This document shows positions 1 to 11,520 of a DNA stretch of 64,000 bases, in pieces (positions within the stretch are counted from its first letter, which is position 1; each line of letters opens with the position of its first letter). Below the pieces are notes generated by a model, which ran no database searches, was not told where the DNA came from, and worked only from the letters and a program-made list of their open reading frames with translations. Source of the DNA: Megamerina dolium (taxonomy: Eukaryota; Arthropoda; Insecta; Diptera; Megamerinidae); NCBI GenBank assembly GCA_963854835.1, contig OY978525.1, positions 96,639,388 through 96,703,387 of the forward strand. Reading direction: 5' to 3'. Made by a program: the position numbers and the translations under genes.

Positions 1-1228
1 CCTAACATTAGGATGGAAGGATCTTCAACCTATGGTCGGGTTGAATACAGGGCATACTCCATGGGAACATCACATGGCAACCATAGTTCAATAGTTCGAT
101 AGTTTAATCTGCGTATTCTGTACGCCAGAGAAAGCCATGGATAATACAGACCACCTTCACTGTATTTTTCCAATTTTTGCCAAAATGAGGCGACGTATCT
201 TGGGGCCAAATGTACAGGGAATGGACAGAGTACATTCTTTATCCCTTGACAGACTTCTGAGATATATTAAAGAGTCAAAGAAGTTTGAAGTAAGTTTTAT
301 TCTTCACTCTCTTTGCCTTTCCCAAATTTCTTTTACTATTCCTCATCCTAAACTGTTCTCTCAGATCTTTGGTGCCTGGTGGTATTACATTTGACGGAGT
401 TCTTCGACCTATTTACTTTTATCTATCTATCTACTTATGCCCGAAACTGCGAAACTCATTCAGGAGAAAATCTAAGATAAATTTTACCACAACCGCTGCA
501 CTCACCGTATGACTAGGGTTTATGTGAGGTAGAAAACATTAATTTCTATAGCTGATGTAAGGAGGCATAATAAATTAAAAAATATATACTTTATTTTACT
601 ACAAATTATATTTAAGATTTCAAAATAATTGATTACTTATTGGTATCCTTATTATATTTACAGTGTGGCGAAATTAATAAGGTCAAATAAGGCGATCAGT
701 CGTAACATTATTTTATCTTTATTATAAATGTAATAAATAAATAAATACATTTATTCTCATTCAAAACAATAATAATCTCAGGTGACTTCATCCTTACGAA
801 ACTAACAATAAGTAATAAAATCTTATAAATTAAGGTTACATTTTATTGATTCTATACCAGTGTGTAGATCAATTATATTTGATCATTAATTAGAAATTAA
901 AAATAATGTAGTAATAATAATAAGCATACAGTTAAAGTCATGAAGCGGTATAATGTATTTACTTCAACAATTGGTTATCTCTTCAACATTAATATTATTT
1001 GAAACACTTTGGAAAGGGATCATATTTACTTGTGAAATTGTCCATGTTGAGAAGAAATAACAAAAGCGTGGTATAGGATTCATTATGTGTAACAGCTGTT
1101 TCACTGCAATTTGAGGCAGCTCGACGATAACTTTGCCACCTACTTTGGTTGCAGTGTACTTTTTTGTGACATTTCTTATGATTTTATTCAGTTCCTTTAG
1201 AATAAATCTCACTAAGATAGTAGAGCCA
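1..1228. other. AT-rich stretch without a recognised gene
   Basis: I see no conserved coding signal here. The short open frames at 137-394 (plus) and 964-1212 (minus) have no recognisable motif, and the base composition matches the surrounding intergenic DNA. Confidence 0.5.
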
Positions 1229-1519
1229 TTATAATCTTAAATCTCTTGTAGATTCATTGCATTTGAAAACACCTCCTAAGCGTTTCGTACATCCTATTGT
1301 TTTGACTTTATCGCTTCTTGTCCAAGATCTATCTGGCATTCTTATTGGAACTTCTTTTATTATTGGACACCTTACACCTTTGACTGCTTTCCATAGAGAA
1401 TAATCTGAAGTTTTAGTTACTCTCAGATTTATGATACAGTAATCCAAACACAATTCTTCAGCTTCTTTTAGAATTCTTTTGAGTTTTTTTTTTATACAGG
1501 TGATCTGTGCTGCTGCCAT
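1229..1519 (-). pseudogene. jockey-type LINE fragment (region between endonuclease and reverse transcriptase)
   Basis: A 96-residue minus-strand frame contains TSDYSLWKAVKGVRCP followed by PIRMPDRSWTRSDKVKT. The pattern DYSLWKA...P.I...P.R...W.RSD.EK is typical of the linker just before the reverse transcriptase domain in jockey-clade non-LTR retrotransposons. Neither the endonuclease nor the RT catalytic core is present next to it, so this is a truncated relic. Clade assignment rests on motif recognition only. Confidence 0.6.
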
Positions 1520-1762
1520 TATCTTTTGGCTTTCATTTTTATTTCAATTAATACCATAATATCGACATTTGTATGTTTTATTATAATCTTGAAACTGAAT
1601 TTGAGCAGTTACTTCAAGAGTCAATTTGGTGAAATTCTCCAACTACACTGTCGAATTGCTTTATTGTCTTCAGAGGTATTTTAAGGTCAATGTGAGAATG
1701 AGAGAATAAAAATATATTTTTTATAATTTTTTCAATTAGTGAATTTATTTGCAAGGTACTGG

Positions 1763-1880
1763 CTTCCCAAGAATGGACGGGTCGATCAAGTTCCATTCAC
1801 CTTATCAGAATACGGAAATGCTTTGTACAGGGACAAAACAAAGCATTTCCGTATTTTTACTGCTACAACAACAACAAAAC
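1763..1880. repeat. hairpin repeat, copy 1
   Basis: The 18-base arm AATACGGAAATGCTTTGT (1809-1826) is followed by an 11-base loop and its exact reverse complement (1838-1855). The flank contains a 'caagaatggacgggtcgatc' motif on one side and a (ACA)n tail (about 1863-1886) on the other. The same arms, loop length, flank and tail recur in inverse orientation at 59500-59650, and a fragment lies at 19110-19195. This is a dispersed repeat family that can fold into a perfect stem-loop. Confidence 0.7.
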
Positions 1881-2718
1881 AACAGCAAGGTACTGGGGTA
1901 GTTCACTGAAATTTAGTAAACTAAACGATAACAGATCTGATGAAAGTTTAAAGGGTGACCATGCCAGAAAATGGGTTATTTTTAAGCCACAAAGTCAATA
2001 AGATCATGTACTTTTCTAGGATTCGAACGTCAGTAGATATGGCATCAAGTCCCTTGGCCCTCTTCGTAAATGCATAACATAATGTTTACAACACTGATTA
2101 ATTGTTCGACGATGCAGCGTGTTCATTTGCGCATGACAACACTTTTGATGCGCATTGGTTGTCAATTTTATGCTTGAGAGATTTCATTCATCCATTTGTG
2201 TTGGAACATTAGACAGATCGTTAGACCAGAAAAGTTGCCAAACTAATGCTTTGCAAAGCTGTGTTCGTAAACATTTGACATATTTATCGCATAGTTTTAG
2301 AGAACAGTGATGCCGTACATTTGTGTTTTTCTTTGGTTGCACAACAATTCGCAGTTAATATTTAGCAATATGCATTTAGGAAATCAGCCTTTTGGAGATC
2401 TTTGGAACCCCAAGAGTGTTTGGCATTTTAATCTCCTGCCACAATAAACGTATGCCATACAGTTCCAAAGAATTCTAATAACTGTGATTCTGTAATACTA
2501 TGTCCAGGAGTGCAGTAAACAGAAAATATTATAATATTATATTCTATTCAAATTGATGTGGAATTATCTTCTACTTTTTATAAAGATAGCCGTTCCTCTT
2601 CTTACCCTTTTTTCGGGGTGTTTGATATCATAAAGCGTAAACCCATGAAAATAAAAATAAAATTTTGTAAAATGAGCTTCACAAATAAGCACTACATCAA
2701 CTTGATTTTTATGTAATA
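1881..2718. other. intergenic, nothing recognised
   Basis: No open frame, repeat end or RNA gene could be supported here. The stretch directly upstream of the LINE at 2719 may be unrelated host DNA marking a 5' truncation point. Confidence 0.4.
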
Positions 2719-3627
2719 AGACGGGGTTTCAGACAAGGTGATTCGTTATCGTGCGACTTCTTCAATCTTATTATGGAGAAAATAATACGAGCTGCTGATC
2801 TACGACATAATGGCACTATCTTCAACAAAAGTGTCATGCTGTTAGCGTATGCCGACGATATTAACATAATCGGCATGAACACGCGAGCAGTCAGTGCAGC
2901 ATTCTCAGAGTTGGAAAGAGAGTCGCGTCGGATGGGTCTCACGGTGAACGAGGGCAAGACGAAGTATCTAGTGTCAACAAACAAAGAGTCCCGGCGTCTT
3001 GGACAGCACGTCACTGTTGACAACTACGCTTTTGAAGTAGTAAGGGACTTTGTCTATCTTGGAACCAGCATTAACAGCAGTAATGACGTCAGCTTGGAGA
3101 TCATGCGTAGGATAACTCTTGCTAACAGGTGTTACTTTGGGCTGAGTAAGCAATTGAGAAGTCGAGCCCTCTCTCGAAGAACGAAAACTACACTCTACAA
3201 GTCTCTCATCATGCCTGTCCTAACATATGGCGCTGAAGCCTGGACAATTTCCACCTCGGATGAGCGAATACTTGGAGTTTTCGAGAGAAAAGTCCTACGC
3301 AAGATCTTTGGACCTATTTGCGTTGGTGGCGAGTACCGAATAAGGTACAACCATGAGCTGTACGAGCTGTATGCCGATATTGACATAGTAAAGCGCATCA
3401 AAATCCAGCGGCTGCTCTGGCTAGGTCATGTCGAGCGAATGGAAGAACACGCTCCAGCTAAGAAGGTGTTATATTCGGAACCCGCTGGAGGACGACGCAA
3501 AAGAGGAAGACCAAACCTCCGGTGGAAAGACCAAGTACTGGAGAACCTGACGGCGCTTGGAATTTCTAACTGGCGCCAGCTAGCGAAGAACAGAGATGGC
3601 TGGCGAAGCATATTATTTTCGGCCTAA
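2719..3627 (+). mobile_element. 5'-truncated non-LTR retrotransposon, RT carboxy-terminal half
   Basis: The reading frame is open from about 2719, upstream of the first ATG at 2773, and begins with the RT motif GFRQGDSLSCDFFNLIMEKI, followed by the catalytic YADD box (LLAYADDINIIG). After the thumb comes LYKSLIMPVLTYGAEAW and a carboxy-terminal segment with IQRLLWLGHVERM and GRRKRGRPNLRWKDQV, as in many insect 'endonuclease-reverse transcriptase' LINEs. The frame runs intact to a stop at 3627, then a short 3' tail ends in (TAAG)6. The endonuclease and the first RT motifs are missing, so this is a 5'-truncated insertion, not autonomous. I do not assign a clade. Confidence 0.85.
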
Positions 3628-3653
3628 ATCGATATTCGGTTGTTATGGCCACA

Positions 3654-3677
3654 TAAGTAAGTAAGTAAGTAAGTAAG
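3654..3677 (+). repeat. (TAAG)6 3' tail of the LINE
   Basis: Six perfect TAAG units lie 27 bases after the LINE stop codon. Several LINE clades end in short tandem repeats rather than poly(A), so this probably marks the 3' end of the element. Confidence 0.7.
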
Positions 3678-3922
3678 ACAAATGGTTCATTTTCATGTTG
3701 GCATAACTCATTTGCATAAAAAAAATGGCCCTTTTATAAACTGCATTAGATTTTCGATCTTCGCTGGTTATCCAAAATCGAATGTCGAATGGCAAGAGTA
3801 ATATTTGTGATATTTTGTGGACCAAAAGCAGATACATGCACCGTTTAAAGACCGGTTGCTGTGTTGCGAGGTCTTACTTAAGCAGTAGTTTTATGTTTGA
3901 GCTTAAGTTGAGTGTAAATTGT

Positions 3923-4027
3923 ACAACCAGTAAGAATTTGCCATGGGAAAGCTTTTAAAAGAACTTTGTGACAAAGCTCAGAAAAAGTGTTGTCACAAGA
4001 GTTCTACTGTTCTGTTAAAAACCGATT
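3923..4027 (+). repeat. tRNA-derived SINE, body fragment
   Basis: The stretch resembles the middle of the SINE best seen at 28990-29360, including TTTGTGACAAAGCTCAGAAA and GTCACAAG..TTCT..TGTTC. Head and tail are missing. Orientation is that of the SINE sense strand. Confidence 0.65.
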
Positions 4028-4810
4028 TGACCTTAAAACCCTCTTGTTCAATAACAATTTTGACATCATTACAGTTAACATTTGGCTCAATGCCTTTTTT
4101 AGTTGGATTTTTCTCCCTTGCATACATATATTGGGGGTGGCTTAGCTTTCTGACCTTTAATTCGAACACTTTTTTTCCATTTAGTATTTTTTATTATTTA
4201 CACTATTGTCATTAATGTTAATTCAAAAATTAATAGAATACAATATTTAACACTATGCAGCTGCAGGAAAAATGCACATCCGATGACAAATAGGCTTCTC
4301 TCCTCAGTGAAAATGTAGAAATAAAATAACATTTTCTATATATAAAATCATTTTAACCGACAATCGACGCTCACTCAATTTTACAACTTATCTTGAAAAA
4401 ATACGATATGCAATAAAAATGATCAAGTAGAGTATTTAGGTAGGTAGGTAGATTAAAATTGCAGTTCGAAAGCGATGCACTTAGCCAACATGAGTACATC
4501 ACTCTCGATCCCAAATTCGATAACGCGGACAATTTGGAGCTCAAAATGTAACGTTTAAATCCCTTACATTCACCTTTTAGACGCTTGTGCGGCTATCTGA
4601 ATTATAGAAATTAATAAATATTGATTTTGAAATACAATTAAAAATATATCCCCCTCTCGCATTTGTACCAATATTGTAGAAAAATAATATGACCAATATA
4701 TTGCAGTACGTAAATGAGAGAGAAAGGCTATTGATTTTAAAAGTATTTCGGTGCTTGATGAAACATATAATGGTATTGTGATTGTTTTAATTTGTGATGA
4801 CGGTACGAGG
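4028..4810. other. AT-rich intergenic DNA
   Basis: No gene is supported. A short GTAG-type simple repeat lies at about 4437-4452. Confidence 0.4.
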
Positions 4811-5590
4811 GTTTCCTTTTATATTTTTTGAAAAGTATGGAAATGAATTTGGTTATCATCAAAATGGTTTTATTGTGTTTCAAAGTATTCTCCATGCATT
4901 CGCTCAAACCAATTGTCGAAGCACTTTTTCCACTCCGACTAAGATACCTCAAAATTATGGTGGGAAGAACCACACGGTCGATTGCTATTTTGTTTCGGGC
5001 TCATAAACGTCTTTTGAAGCACCGCCATCGAATTTGTTCATCACATCTTTGCACCGACCCGAGTCTCTTTTTGAGCGATTGTTAAATTATGCGGGATCCA
5101 ACGAGAACAAATTTTTCTGACAGCTAAGTGGAACTAACGCCCAAAGATACCTCTATCTCACGTATGTCTCATGACGATCTTTCATTATCAGTTCACACAC
5201 AGCATCGATCGTTTCTGACACAATTACCGATTTTGGACGACCTTCACGAAATTCGTCCTGGAGCGAACGGCGACCACGCTTGAATTCGTTAAACCAGTTA
5301 TAAATTGTCTGGAGGGCTGGTGCTTCATCGCCAAATGCCGCATGAAGACGATCGAAGCGCTGTTGTTGAGATAATTCACTTCGAAAATCGTAAAAAATCA
5401 TAGCTCGAAAATGTTCACGAGTTAAATCCATTTTTTGACCGAGATGAATTTTTCAAGTGACTGCAAACAACACAAATAGCGCTTGTACATCCAAACGTTC
5501 TGAGTACGTTTGTACTAAAAAATGTCAAACTTTCGTCAAATTTGTCGAAAACGGACTGACCATACTTTTTAAAAAAATATAAAAGGCAAT
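4811..5590 (-). mobile_element. internally deleted mariner element with terminal inverted repeats
   Basis: Imperfect terminal inverted repeats share the core CCTTTTATATTTTTT.(A)AAAGTATGG, at 4815-4840 and, inverted, at about 5560-5587. They bracket a minus-strand transposase remnant. The element is about 780 bp against roughly 1.3 kb for full mariners, so it has lost the central part. A clean TA target duplication is not obvious at equal distance from both ends. Confidence 0.75.
4870..5431 (-). pseudogene. mariner transposase pseudogene
   Basis: The frame starts at 5431 with MDLTREHFRAMIFYDF and carries the first helix-turn-helix (LQTIYNWFNEFKRGRRSL, then GRPKS), a typical mariner amino terminus. 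The frame is lost near 5155 after DRHETY by a frameshift. Remnants of the linker (NKFDGGASKDVYEPETK) can be read further on, and the last residues SEWKKCFDNWFERM..GEYFETQ with a stop lie at 4870-4920. The DDD catalytic residues are largely deleted, so the copy cannot encode an active enzyme. Confidence 0.85.
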
Positions 5591-5869
5591 CTACGTATTT
5601 GTTATTTTCAACAATTGGATTTTGTTTTGTCTTCGTGGTGGTACATTAACTACCAAGGTAAATAGAAAGGAAAGGTTGCGGAGTGATAGCTTATGTCGAT
5701 GACATTCTGTTGATAATAACCAGAAGTTCTTAGAGACTTAATAAAACTGATCCTGAATACATATTGTATCAAGATGGACAAAGTACAGCAAAGTTGAGCT
5801 TATCTTATTCTCCAACATAGTACACCAATCATAAATGATCCAAGTTTAGAGAAGGTTCTACCTACTTGA
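5591..5869. other. intergenic, nothing recognised
   Basis: No feature could be supported between the mariner end and the LINE relic that follows. Confidence 0.35.
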
Positions 5870-6560
5870 GCGACGAAATTTGGTACCTAAGACGGATCCT
5901 AGACCGCAAACTAAACTGGAAGAAAACATCTCACGGGGTTAGCAGGGCCTCCGTCGCACTCTGAAAGGTGGGAGTGTAAACCCACTTGAAGTGCTTCTAA
6001 ATCTCACTCCAAATTTACTTATTAGGTGAATAAGTTACAACCAATCCGCTCTTGGGCTCCGCTTTCTACCGAATTCCAATGTAACTTTTTATCTGTATGA
6101 TCACTGCAGATTGTTTCAGGCAGAAGTCAAAGTGACCCAAATTGTATTAGCTTGAATCAAGCTGAACAATGTCTCTCTTAGAGGCATTTACATTCCGAAT
6201 GATAGTTAAGTTGCCAACAAATCCCTAGGTATAGGAGGGAATTGCAAGTCCGGTGCAATTACTTGGGCGCATACTCAACAAGAAACGCTCCCATAAACTG
6301 ACTGACCGGAACAAAAGACATTTCAACTATTGTAGGAGTGGTCACTGCCTATTGTCTTAAAGGCCCTCTGGCTGCTAGGATGAATTTGAGCCACATTACG
6401 CATGACTTCGGTAGAAGTTGCAGGGTCGAGGTAGTGTTTGAAACTGTCACACATATGCTAAACACTTGTCCCGCATCATACTAACCCCTCTGTCAGTTAT
6501 TGCAATAGAGAACCTGTCGATATTCTTGCATAAATCCGGTTAGTTCGACATAACATATTT
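5870..6560 (+). pseudogene. degraded LINE fragment (RT tail and RNase H-like/zinc region)
   Basis: Short in-frame stretches can be read across several stop codons: YLRRILDRKLNWKK followed by SRASVAL matches the 'YLGv.lD..L.W..h......a' segment downstream of RT in jockey/I-type elements. Later, LTDRNKRHFNYCRSGHC resembles the 'ltgHc' region before the terminal cysteine motif. Many stops and shifts indicate an old copy. Confidence 0.45.
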
Positions 6561-6775
6561 GTACAAATGGTTAGTAACTTAGTTCAGATCGTTCTTACAA
6601 CTAGGTACCCGTGCTTGTAGGAATGTAATAGGAACATAAATACTGTTACAATACTGAACACACCTATTGCAATAGAAGTATTAAACATACCCCATTATTA
6701 CCATATGGCTTAAGCAATATAACCTGTAAAGCATTAACTTGCACAGGGAATTCTAAATTGTTTCAGTTTTCACCA

Positions 6776-7530
6776 TGGAGTGGTCAGATAACGAGAACCG
6801 TGTCGCTGTTATAGCGCTATTTAAGTGTGAAATGATGAAAAAGTTATATTTCCAAACCGCTTTGCTAGCTCGAAATTAGTCGCATGTTCGTCTATCGGTA
6901 CCTGCTTGAGGAGACTTGAGATGTTAAAGACCACCACCGGTCGGGCCGTCCACGCACATATCGAACGCCACAAGTCATCAAAGATGTCAAATCAAGAATT
7001 TCGCGAAATCCGCTCCGAAGACAGAAAATCATAGCACGGGAAATGAAAGTCTCGCAAAAGTTCATGAGTCGAATTATTAAAAAAGACTTGACTACCGTAC
7101 CGGACATTTTTTGACTGCAGCTTTCAAAAAAATGGTATGTAAAAATGCAAACGTCTTTTGGTGGAGCACGATGATAACTTATACAGAAAGATTTTGTTTA
7201 GCGATGAAATAATTTTTTCCGTGCAGGAAAAATTTAACAACCAAAATGATAGGGTGTCTGAACGGTCGTCTAAAGAAGCATCTGAGCTCATTCCACGGGT
7301 GTCATCTAAGCGAAAACAATCCAAAACAATTTACCAGCATTCATTTTCTTTGAAGAATCGCCCTTTGGCAGTACTGATTTGAACCCGCTGGATTACAATT
7401 TGTGGACAGTTTTAGAGGACATGATTTGACACAAAAGATATCCCGTATTGATTCTCTAAATACAGTTTTGATTCGAGCTGTGACCAATTTTCTAAAATTG
7501 GTCCAAATGGGTATATTAAACAATTTTTTT
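6776..7530 (+). pseudogene. decayed Tc1/mariner-type transposase
   Basis: Starting near ATGGAGTGGTCAGATAACGA, the plus strand shows interrupted matches to an insect IS630-Tc1-mariner transposase: TGRPRTYRTPQVIKDVKSRI, NPLRRQKIIAREMKVSQKFM, then YRKILFSDEIIFSVQEKFNN..NDRVSERSSKEA, then LIPRVSS, and finally STDLNPLDYNLWTVLEDMI. The first catalytic Asp (FSDE) and a third acidic position (DLNPLDYNLW) are visible; the middle with the second Asp is deleted. Frames switch at least three times. Confidence 0.7.
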
Positions 7531-7702
7531 TAATTTTATAGCATAAAATGTGTGTAACAGTATTTACGTCGTGAAATAATGAAAAGTAAAAAAAAATATT
7601 GTACAAAAATAATACCAAAAAAAAAACAATTCTATCAAATCCATAAAATTGAATTGTGCTCAAAGAATAAAAATTTACCTTATCTCACCACTTTCACTAG
7701 GT

Positions 7703-8526
7703 TCGGTCAGTAAGTACCCGTGCTTGAAAACAATTGGCGTTGCCCTGCCACCATCTGTTAAACGGCACCATAGTAAATTTCACACTGATTCATAGGATAA
7801 TTTTTATTTGGCATCCAGTTGTATCGCATATGTTCCACGTTTAGCGATAATTGGAAAGAGAGCAATATCGATACGAAATTCGCTGTTTGCTTTTGGATGG
7901 AAAAACATGCGAAGAAATAAGCGTGAAGTTGGATGCTGTCTGTGGGGACCCTTCACCATCTACGCCAACCATGAGATATTAGTTCTACGAATTTAGGAGT
8001 TGTCGTACATCTGGTTTTGTTTAGATGCGATCAGGCAGACGTGGTTACCGAGAAAATTGTTCAAAAGTTCTACGACTTTCTTCTCGCTAAACGCCAAACT
8101 AAAGTGCGACGTAGCTGGTCACGGTTTTTTGTGTTCCGAAGAAAATAATAAGGACAGAACTTCAGTGAATTATTTTACCGATTCGATGGGAAATTTAAAA
8201 TCACGCCCCATTAGGCTAAAAAAAAATTTGGCATTCAGAACATTAATCTAAAATTTTCGCGAATTGCTGACGCACCCAACGTACTCTCTCGAGCTGACTC
8301 CCTGTGACATTTTGCAGTTCCTGATTTCGCAGGAAAAGACGTATATTCAAACCACAATGGCGAAGCAGCATCTTATTTGCTTAGTTTGACAAATCCGTTT
8401 TTTCCGAGAGATTAGAAATGAAGCCATTGAGAAAAGTGAATCGATCTAAAAGGAAATCACGTTGAAAAATAAAAAAGTTGTTCAACATTTGCATCTTCAC
8501 TACTAGCACGGGTAATTATTGATCGA
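7703..8526 (+). mobile_element. decayed mariner-like element with inverted ends
   Basis: The left end contains TACCCGTGCTTG (about 7716) and the right end contains its approximate inverse, CTAGCACGGGTAATT (about 8500-8515). Between them the plus strand has remnants of a mariner carboxy terminus ending in IDLKGNHVEK and a stop near 8460, as in many mariner proteins. There are multiple stops. A similar TACCCGTGCTTG also occurs at about 6607. Confidence 0.5.
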
Positions 8527-9502
8527 AGACTCGTATTAGTTTACAATGAATATGAATATGAAGTTTTTTGTCGTGGTAGGTATGAATTGGTGCTACTATA
8601 CTCACCCGACTGCGGCTTCATTTTGTCTCCCTAACATGAAGTGACAATTTCTGGGAAAACAATTTCACTTAAACGAATAGGTCACATCCACGTTACGTTA
8701 AAAAAAAGGATAAAATTCCACTTTTCAAACGCAAAAATTTAAATACAAAAAAAAATTTGGAATTTCTCCGGAAATAGACGTGATTGACCACTTTATTGTA
8801 CTGTGTTATCATATTTTATGTGAATATAAAACCTTCGCTCGGAATTCAGTAACCGTATAAATTAGTTCAGTCTAATATCTAAATAAATAGGCGAGTCCAA
8901 TGCATTGGGCATACAATATCATACCTATGAGTAATAGTTACTGTTAAAATTCTTTTAAACAGGGTTTACATCCAAATGGGACATTTTTACGTAGTTGCCA
9001 AAATTTAGCGTGCGTCAGCTCCTGTGTGTTATTCCCCATTCAATGATCTGCCTCGTCCAATTTATACGAAAACGTGGGGAGAGCATTTGGAAGATGATGT
9101 GCTCCATAATTTATATTCAGATAAAATAAATATCCAATTAAGCTGTCTTGATTAATGTCTTAATTGACACGAGCGAACGCACGGAGAAATCCCTTGTATT
9201 CGGTTTACGTCATTGTTGTTACATTAAGATGCCCATTATTTAAGAAAGCCTATTCTAGGAAGAATAGGGTAGAAATATTCGATTTGACCAAAAAACTACG
9301 AAATATGAAGTTTCGTCCAGATTGATGAAGTTAAAGAACTCGTTCCCAAGTCTTAAAGTTGGAAAAAAGTGCGTTTTCATCATATTTCTTATTATTTCAT
9401 CATAAACTACTCCCTCTATATGACCAACCGTATGATCGATCCGAATTAATGTTTTTCTTCTTAACATTTTCTCCAAACATATTTATCCCCAATTTCAATC
9501 CC
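8527..9502. other. intergenic, nothing recognised
   Basis: AT-rich DNA. No coding or repeat signal could be supported. Confidence 0.35.
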
Positions 9503-9505
9503 TTA

Positions 9506-9941
9506 TAGCCTAGACAGACGGCAGCCTAATTCCGGATTACCGAGTTAATTCCAATTAACTGCATTAACTGCAGCTAAGCCGCATTAAGTCTATGAGTTAA
9601 TTCTCAAAATAAAAGAGGATTAGGGCAATTTGCGATGGCAACACTGCTGAAAATTTTCTATTGTGAATTTTTCTCGATCCATTTTACAAAATATTAGGTG
9701 TGTTCGCTAACAAAAAACTTTCAACAACTGTTAACAGTTTTCAACATGAAAGGCGTTGGCGAGCATATAAATCCAGCTGTCAATTAAGAACTGTGAATGT
9801 CAATATGACAGAAATTGATAGTGATAGTAATGTAAGTGAGCAGACCTAATAAAACAGCAATCAGCCGTTTAGTTAATCCGCAATTTTATTCGGATTAAGT
9901 GCGCCGGTAATCCGGAATTAGGCTGCCGTCTGTCTAGGCTA
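9506..9941. mobile_element. TWA-target MITE (family 1), copy A
   Basis: The element runs from TAGCCTAGACAGACGGCAGC to its inverse and is flanked by a 3-bp duplication TTA (9503-9505 and 9942-9944). It has no coding capacity. At 436 bp it is the shortest of six copies; it lacks the GTTTTCAGTTCACGTACTTC block seen in the longer copies. The 3-bp TWA target fits PIF/Harbinger-type transposition, which is an inference. Confidence 0.85.
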
Positions 9942-10139
9942 TTATATTCTATGGCAAAATTCGGGGTAAAAAATTAATGGGGGTTGACTTTACATTAGAT
10001 CCCACTTGTGGCTATTCCTGGAAAGCTATGTGGTAATTTCTAGACACTCAGCTGGTTGTACCTTTAGTATTTACCTTTAGGGAGTCTTAGCTACATTTTA
10101 CGCTTCTATTTGGGATTTCTGAGAAACTACAGTTATTTG

Positions 10140-10560
10140 TCAATTTCAATGTATTTTTCATTCATTTTGTATGGCAGCCCCTCTCAAGGGGTTCAGATAG
10201 GAGTTATGTGAGCTCAGAAGAAATATTGAGGAGGTAAAACTAATGAGTCTGAGCTACATTTCAACCTTCTAATAATTGCTGCGCACTTAATGACTTGTTT
10301 GCCGACATTCAGGTTTTCTTAGGCACATTTTGTTTGAACGACTCCTTAAGGGACTGAAATAGGTGATAAGGTGCTGTTTGGAGAAAATGAATGAGAGTCG
10401 ATCATATATTTTAACCCTCTTGGAGCATCCGCTGAGTGCTTGGTGCGTATTTTAAAAATGTCAATCGTGTAAGGGAACCACCAAAAGGAGTGGAAATAGG
10501 GAGTAAGTATATATTGGATGGAGAAAATTACTGGCGGTCGTTCATAGATTTGACCCTCTT
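10140..10560. repeat. degenerate tandem repeat, about 150-bp period
   Basis: Similar blocks recur at about 10195 (AAGGGGTTCAGATAGGAGTTA), 10345 (AAGGGACTGAAATAGGTGATAA) and 10483 (AAAAGGAGTGGAAATAGGGAGT). Each is followed by an ATTTCAACC/TTTTAACCCTC/TTTGACCCTC block 60-80 bases later. The unit is near 150 bp and diverged. It has no coding potential. Confidence 0.5.
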
Positions 10561-11190
10561 TAGTGGCGATAGTTTATGATTGAATACTATGATAAGAAAT
10601 ATTAAAAAAAAGCACCTTTTAGCAACTTTAGAGCTAGTAACCGAGTGCTAAAATTTCATTTATCGGGACGAAAGTTCAACTTTTGTAGTTTCCTATCAAG
10701 TCGAATATTTCCAGCTTATGAGAAATAGAATTCGTGTTCAAAATTTTGCTCTCAAGTGTAAAGGCGGTCACCTTATTTTTACATATTTAAGCGAAAGACA
10801 AACTGGTATATAGTAAGTAATAACTTCAAGCAATTTGGTGATTATATTTCAGTTGAAACCTCAGGTTTTATTCCATTTTTATGAAGTAGCGTATATAACG
10901 TGTCTTGCCAATTTTCTGTAGACAATCAGTATTTCCAAAAAATATATTTTCAAATTCTGACGTGCTATTGCAAATCGCTTAGAGACGTATTTCTCTATAT
11001 TTTGCCTATTTTGATTCGTGATTTTAATCGCTTCAACTACTTCTCGGTAAATGGCGGAGTGTTAAGTGATTTCCGCAAGCGGTTTTCGATAAAAATTGAA
11101 ATGAATAATAGGTGTACAAATAAATTCTGCCACGTTTTTCATAAATCTCATCTTTGTTAAAAACATTCTTATTACAAAGCTTAATAATCG
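10561..11190. other. intergenic, nothing recognised
   Basis: The short plus-strand frame at 10900-11160 has no recognisable motif and I do not support it as a gene. Confidence 0.35.
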
Positions 11191-11205
11191 AAATATTCGC
11201 CATCC

Positions 11206-11517
11206 CTATCGATCAGTCTTTTGCAATTTATCGGGTAGATGATGGATCCCCTCGCTATAAAAACTTGCTGGGTTTGAGGCGAAATAGTCATCAAGCCATT
11301 TTTGCACATCTTCAATTTTGGAGAATCGCTGTTCAGCTAAAGAAGACTGCACTGATCTGAATAAATGGTAGTCGGAAGGAGCCAAGTCTTGAAAATACGC
11401 CGCATGCTGGAGAACTTCCCAGCCTAAGGAGAAGATGAGTTCCTGAATTAATTTTGCTGTACGCACCGGTACGTGAATCATCATTAAGGCAAAAATTATT
11501 GTCACGAAATCGTGCAT
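11206..11517 (-). pseudogene. mariner transposase carboxy-terminal fragment
   Basis: The minus strand reads LGWEVLQHAAYFQDLAPSDY then HLFRSVQSSLAEQRFS and FYSEGIHHLPDKL. This is the block around the third catalytic Asp of mariner (WEVL.H.AYSPDLAPSDYHLF) and the downstream GI..LP helix. The preceding HDNA.PH box is shifted out of frame, and everything upstream of it is missing. Confidence 0.75.
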
Positions 11518-11520
11518 ACC

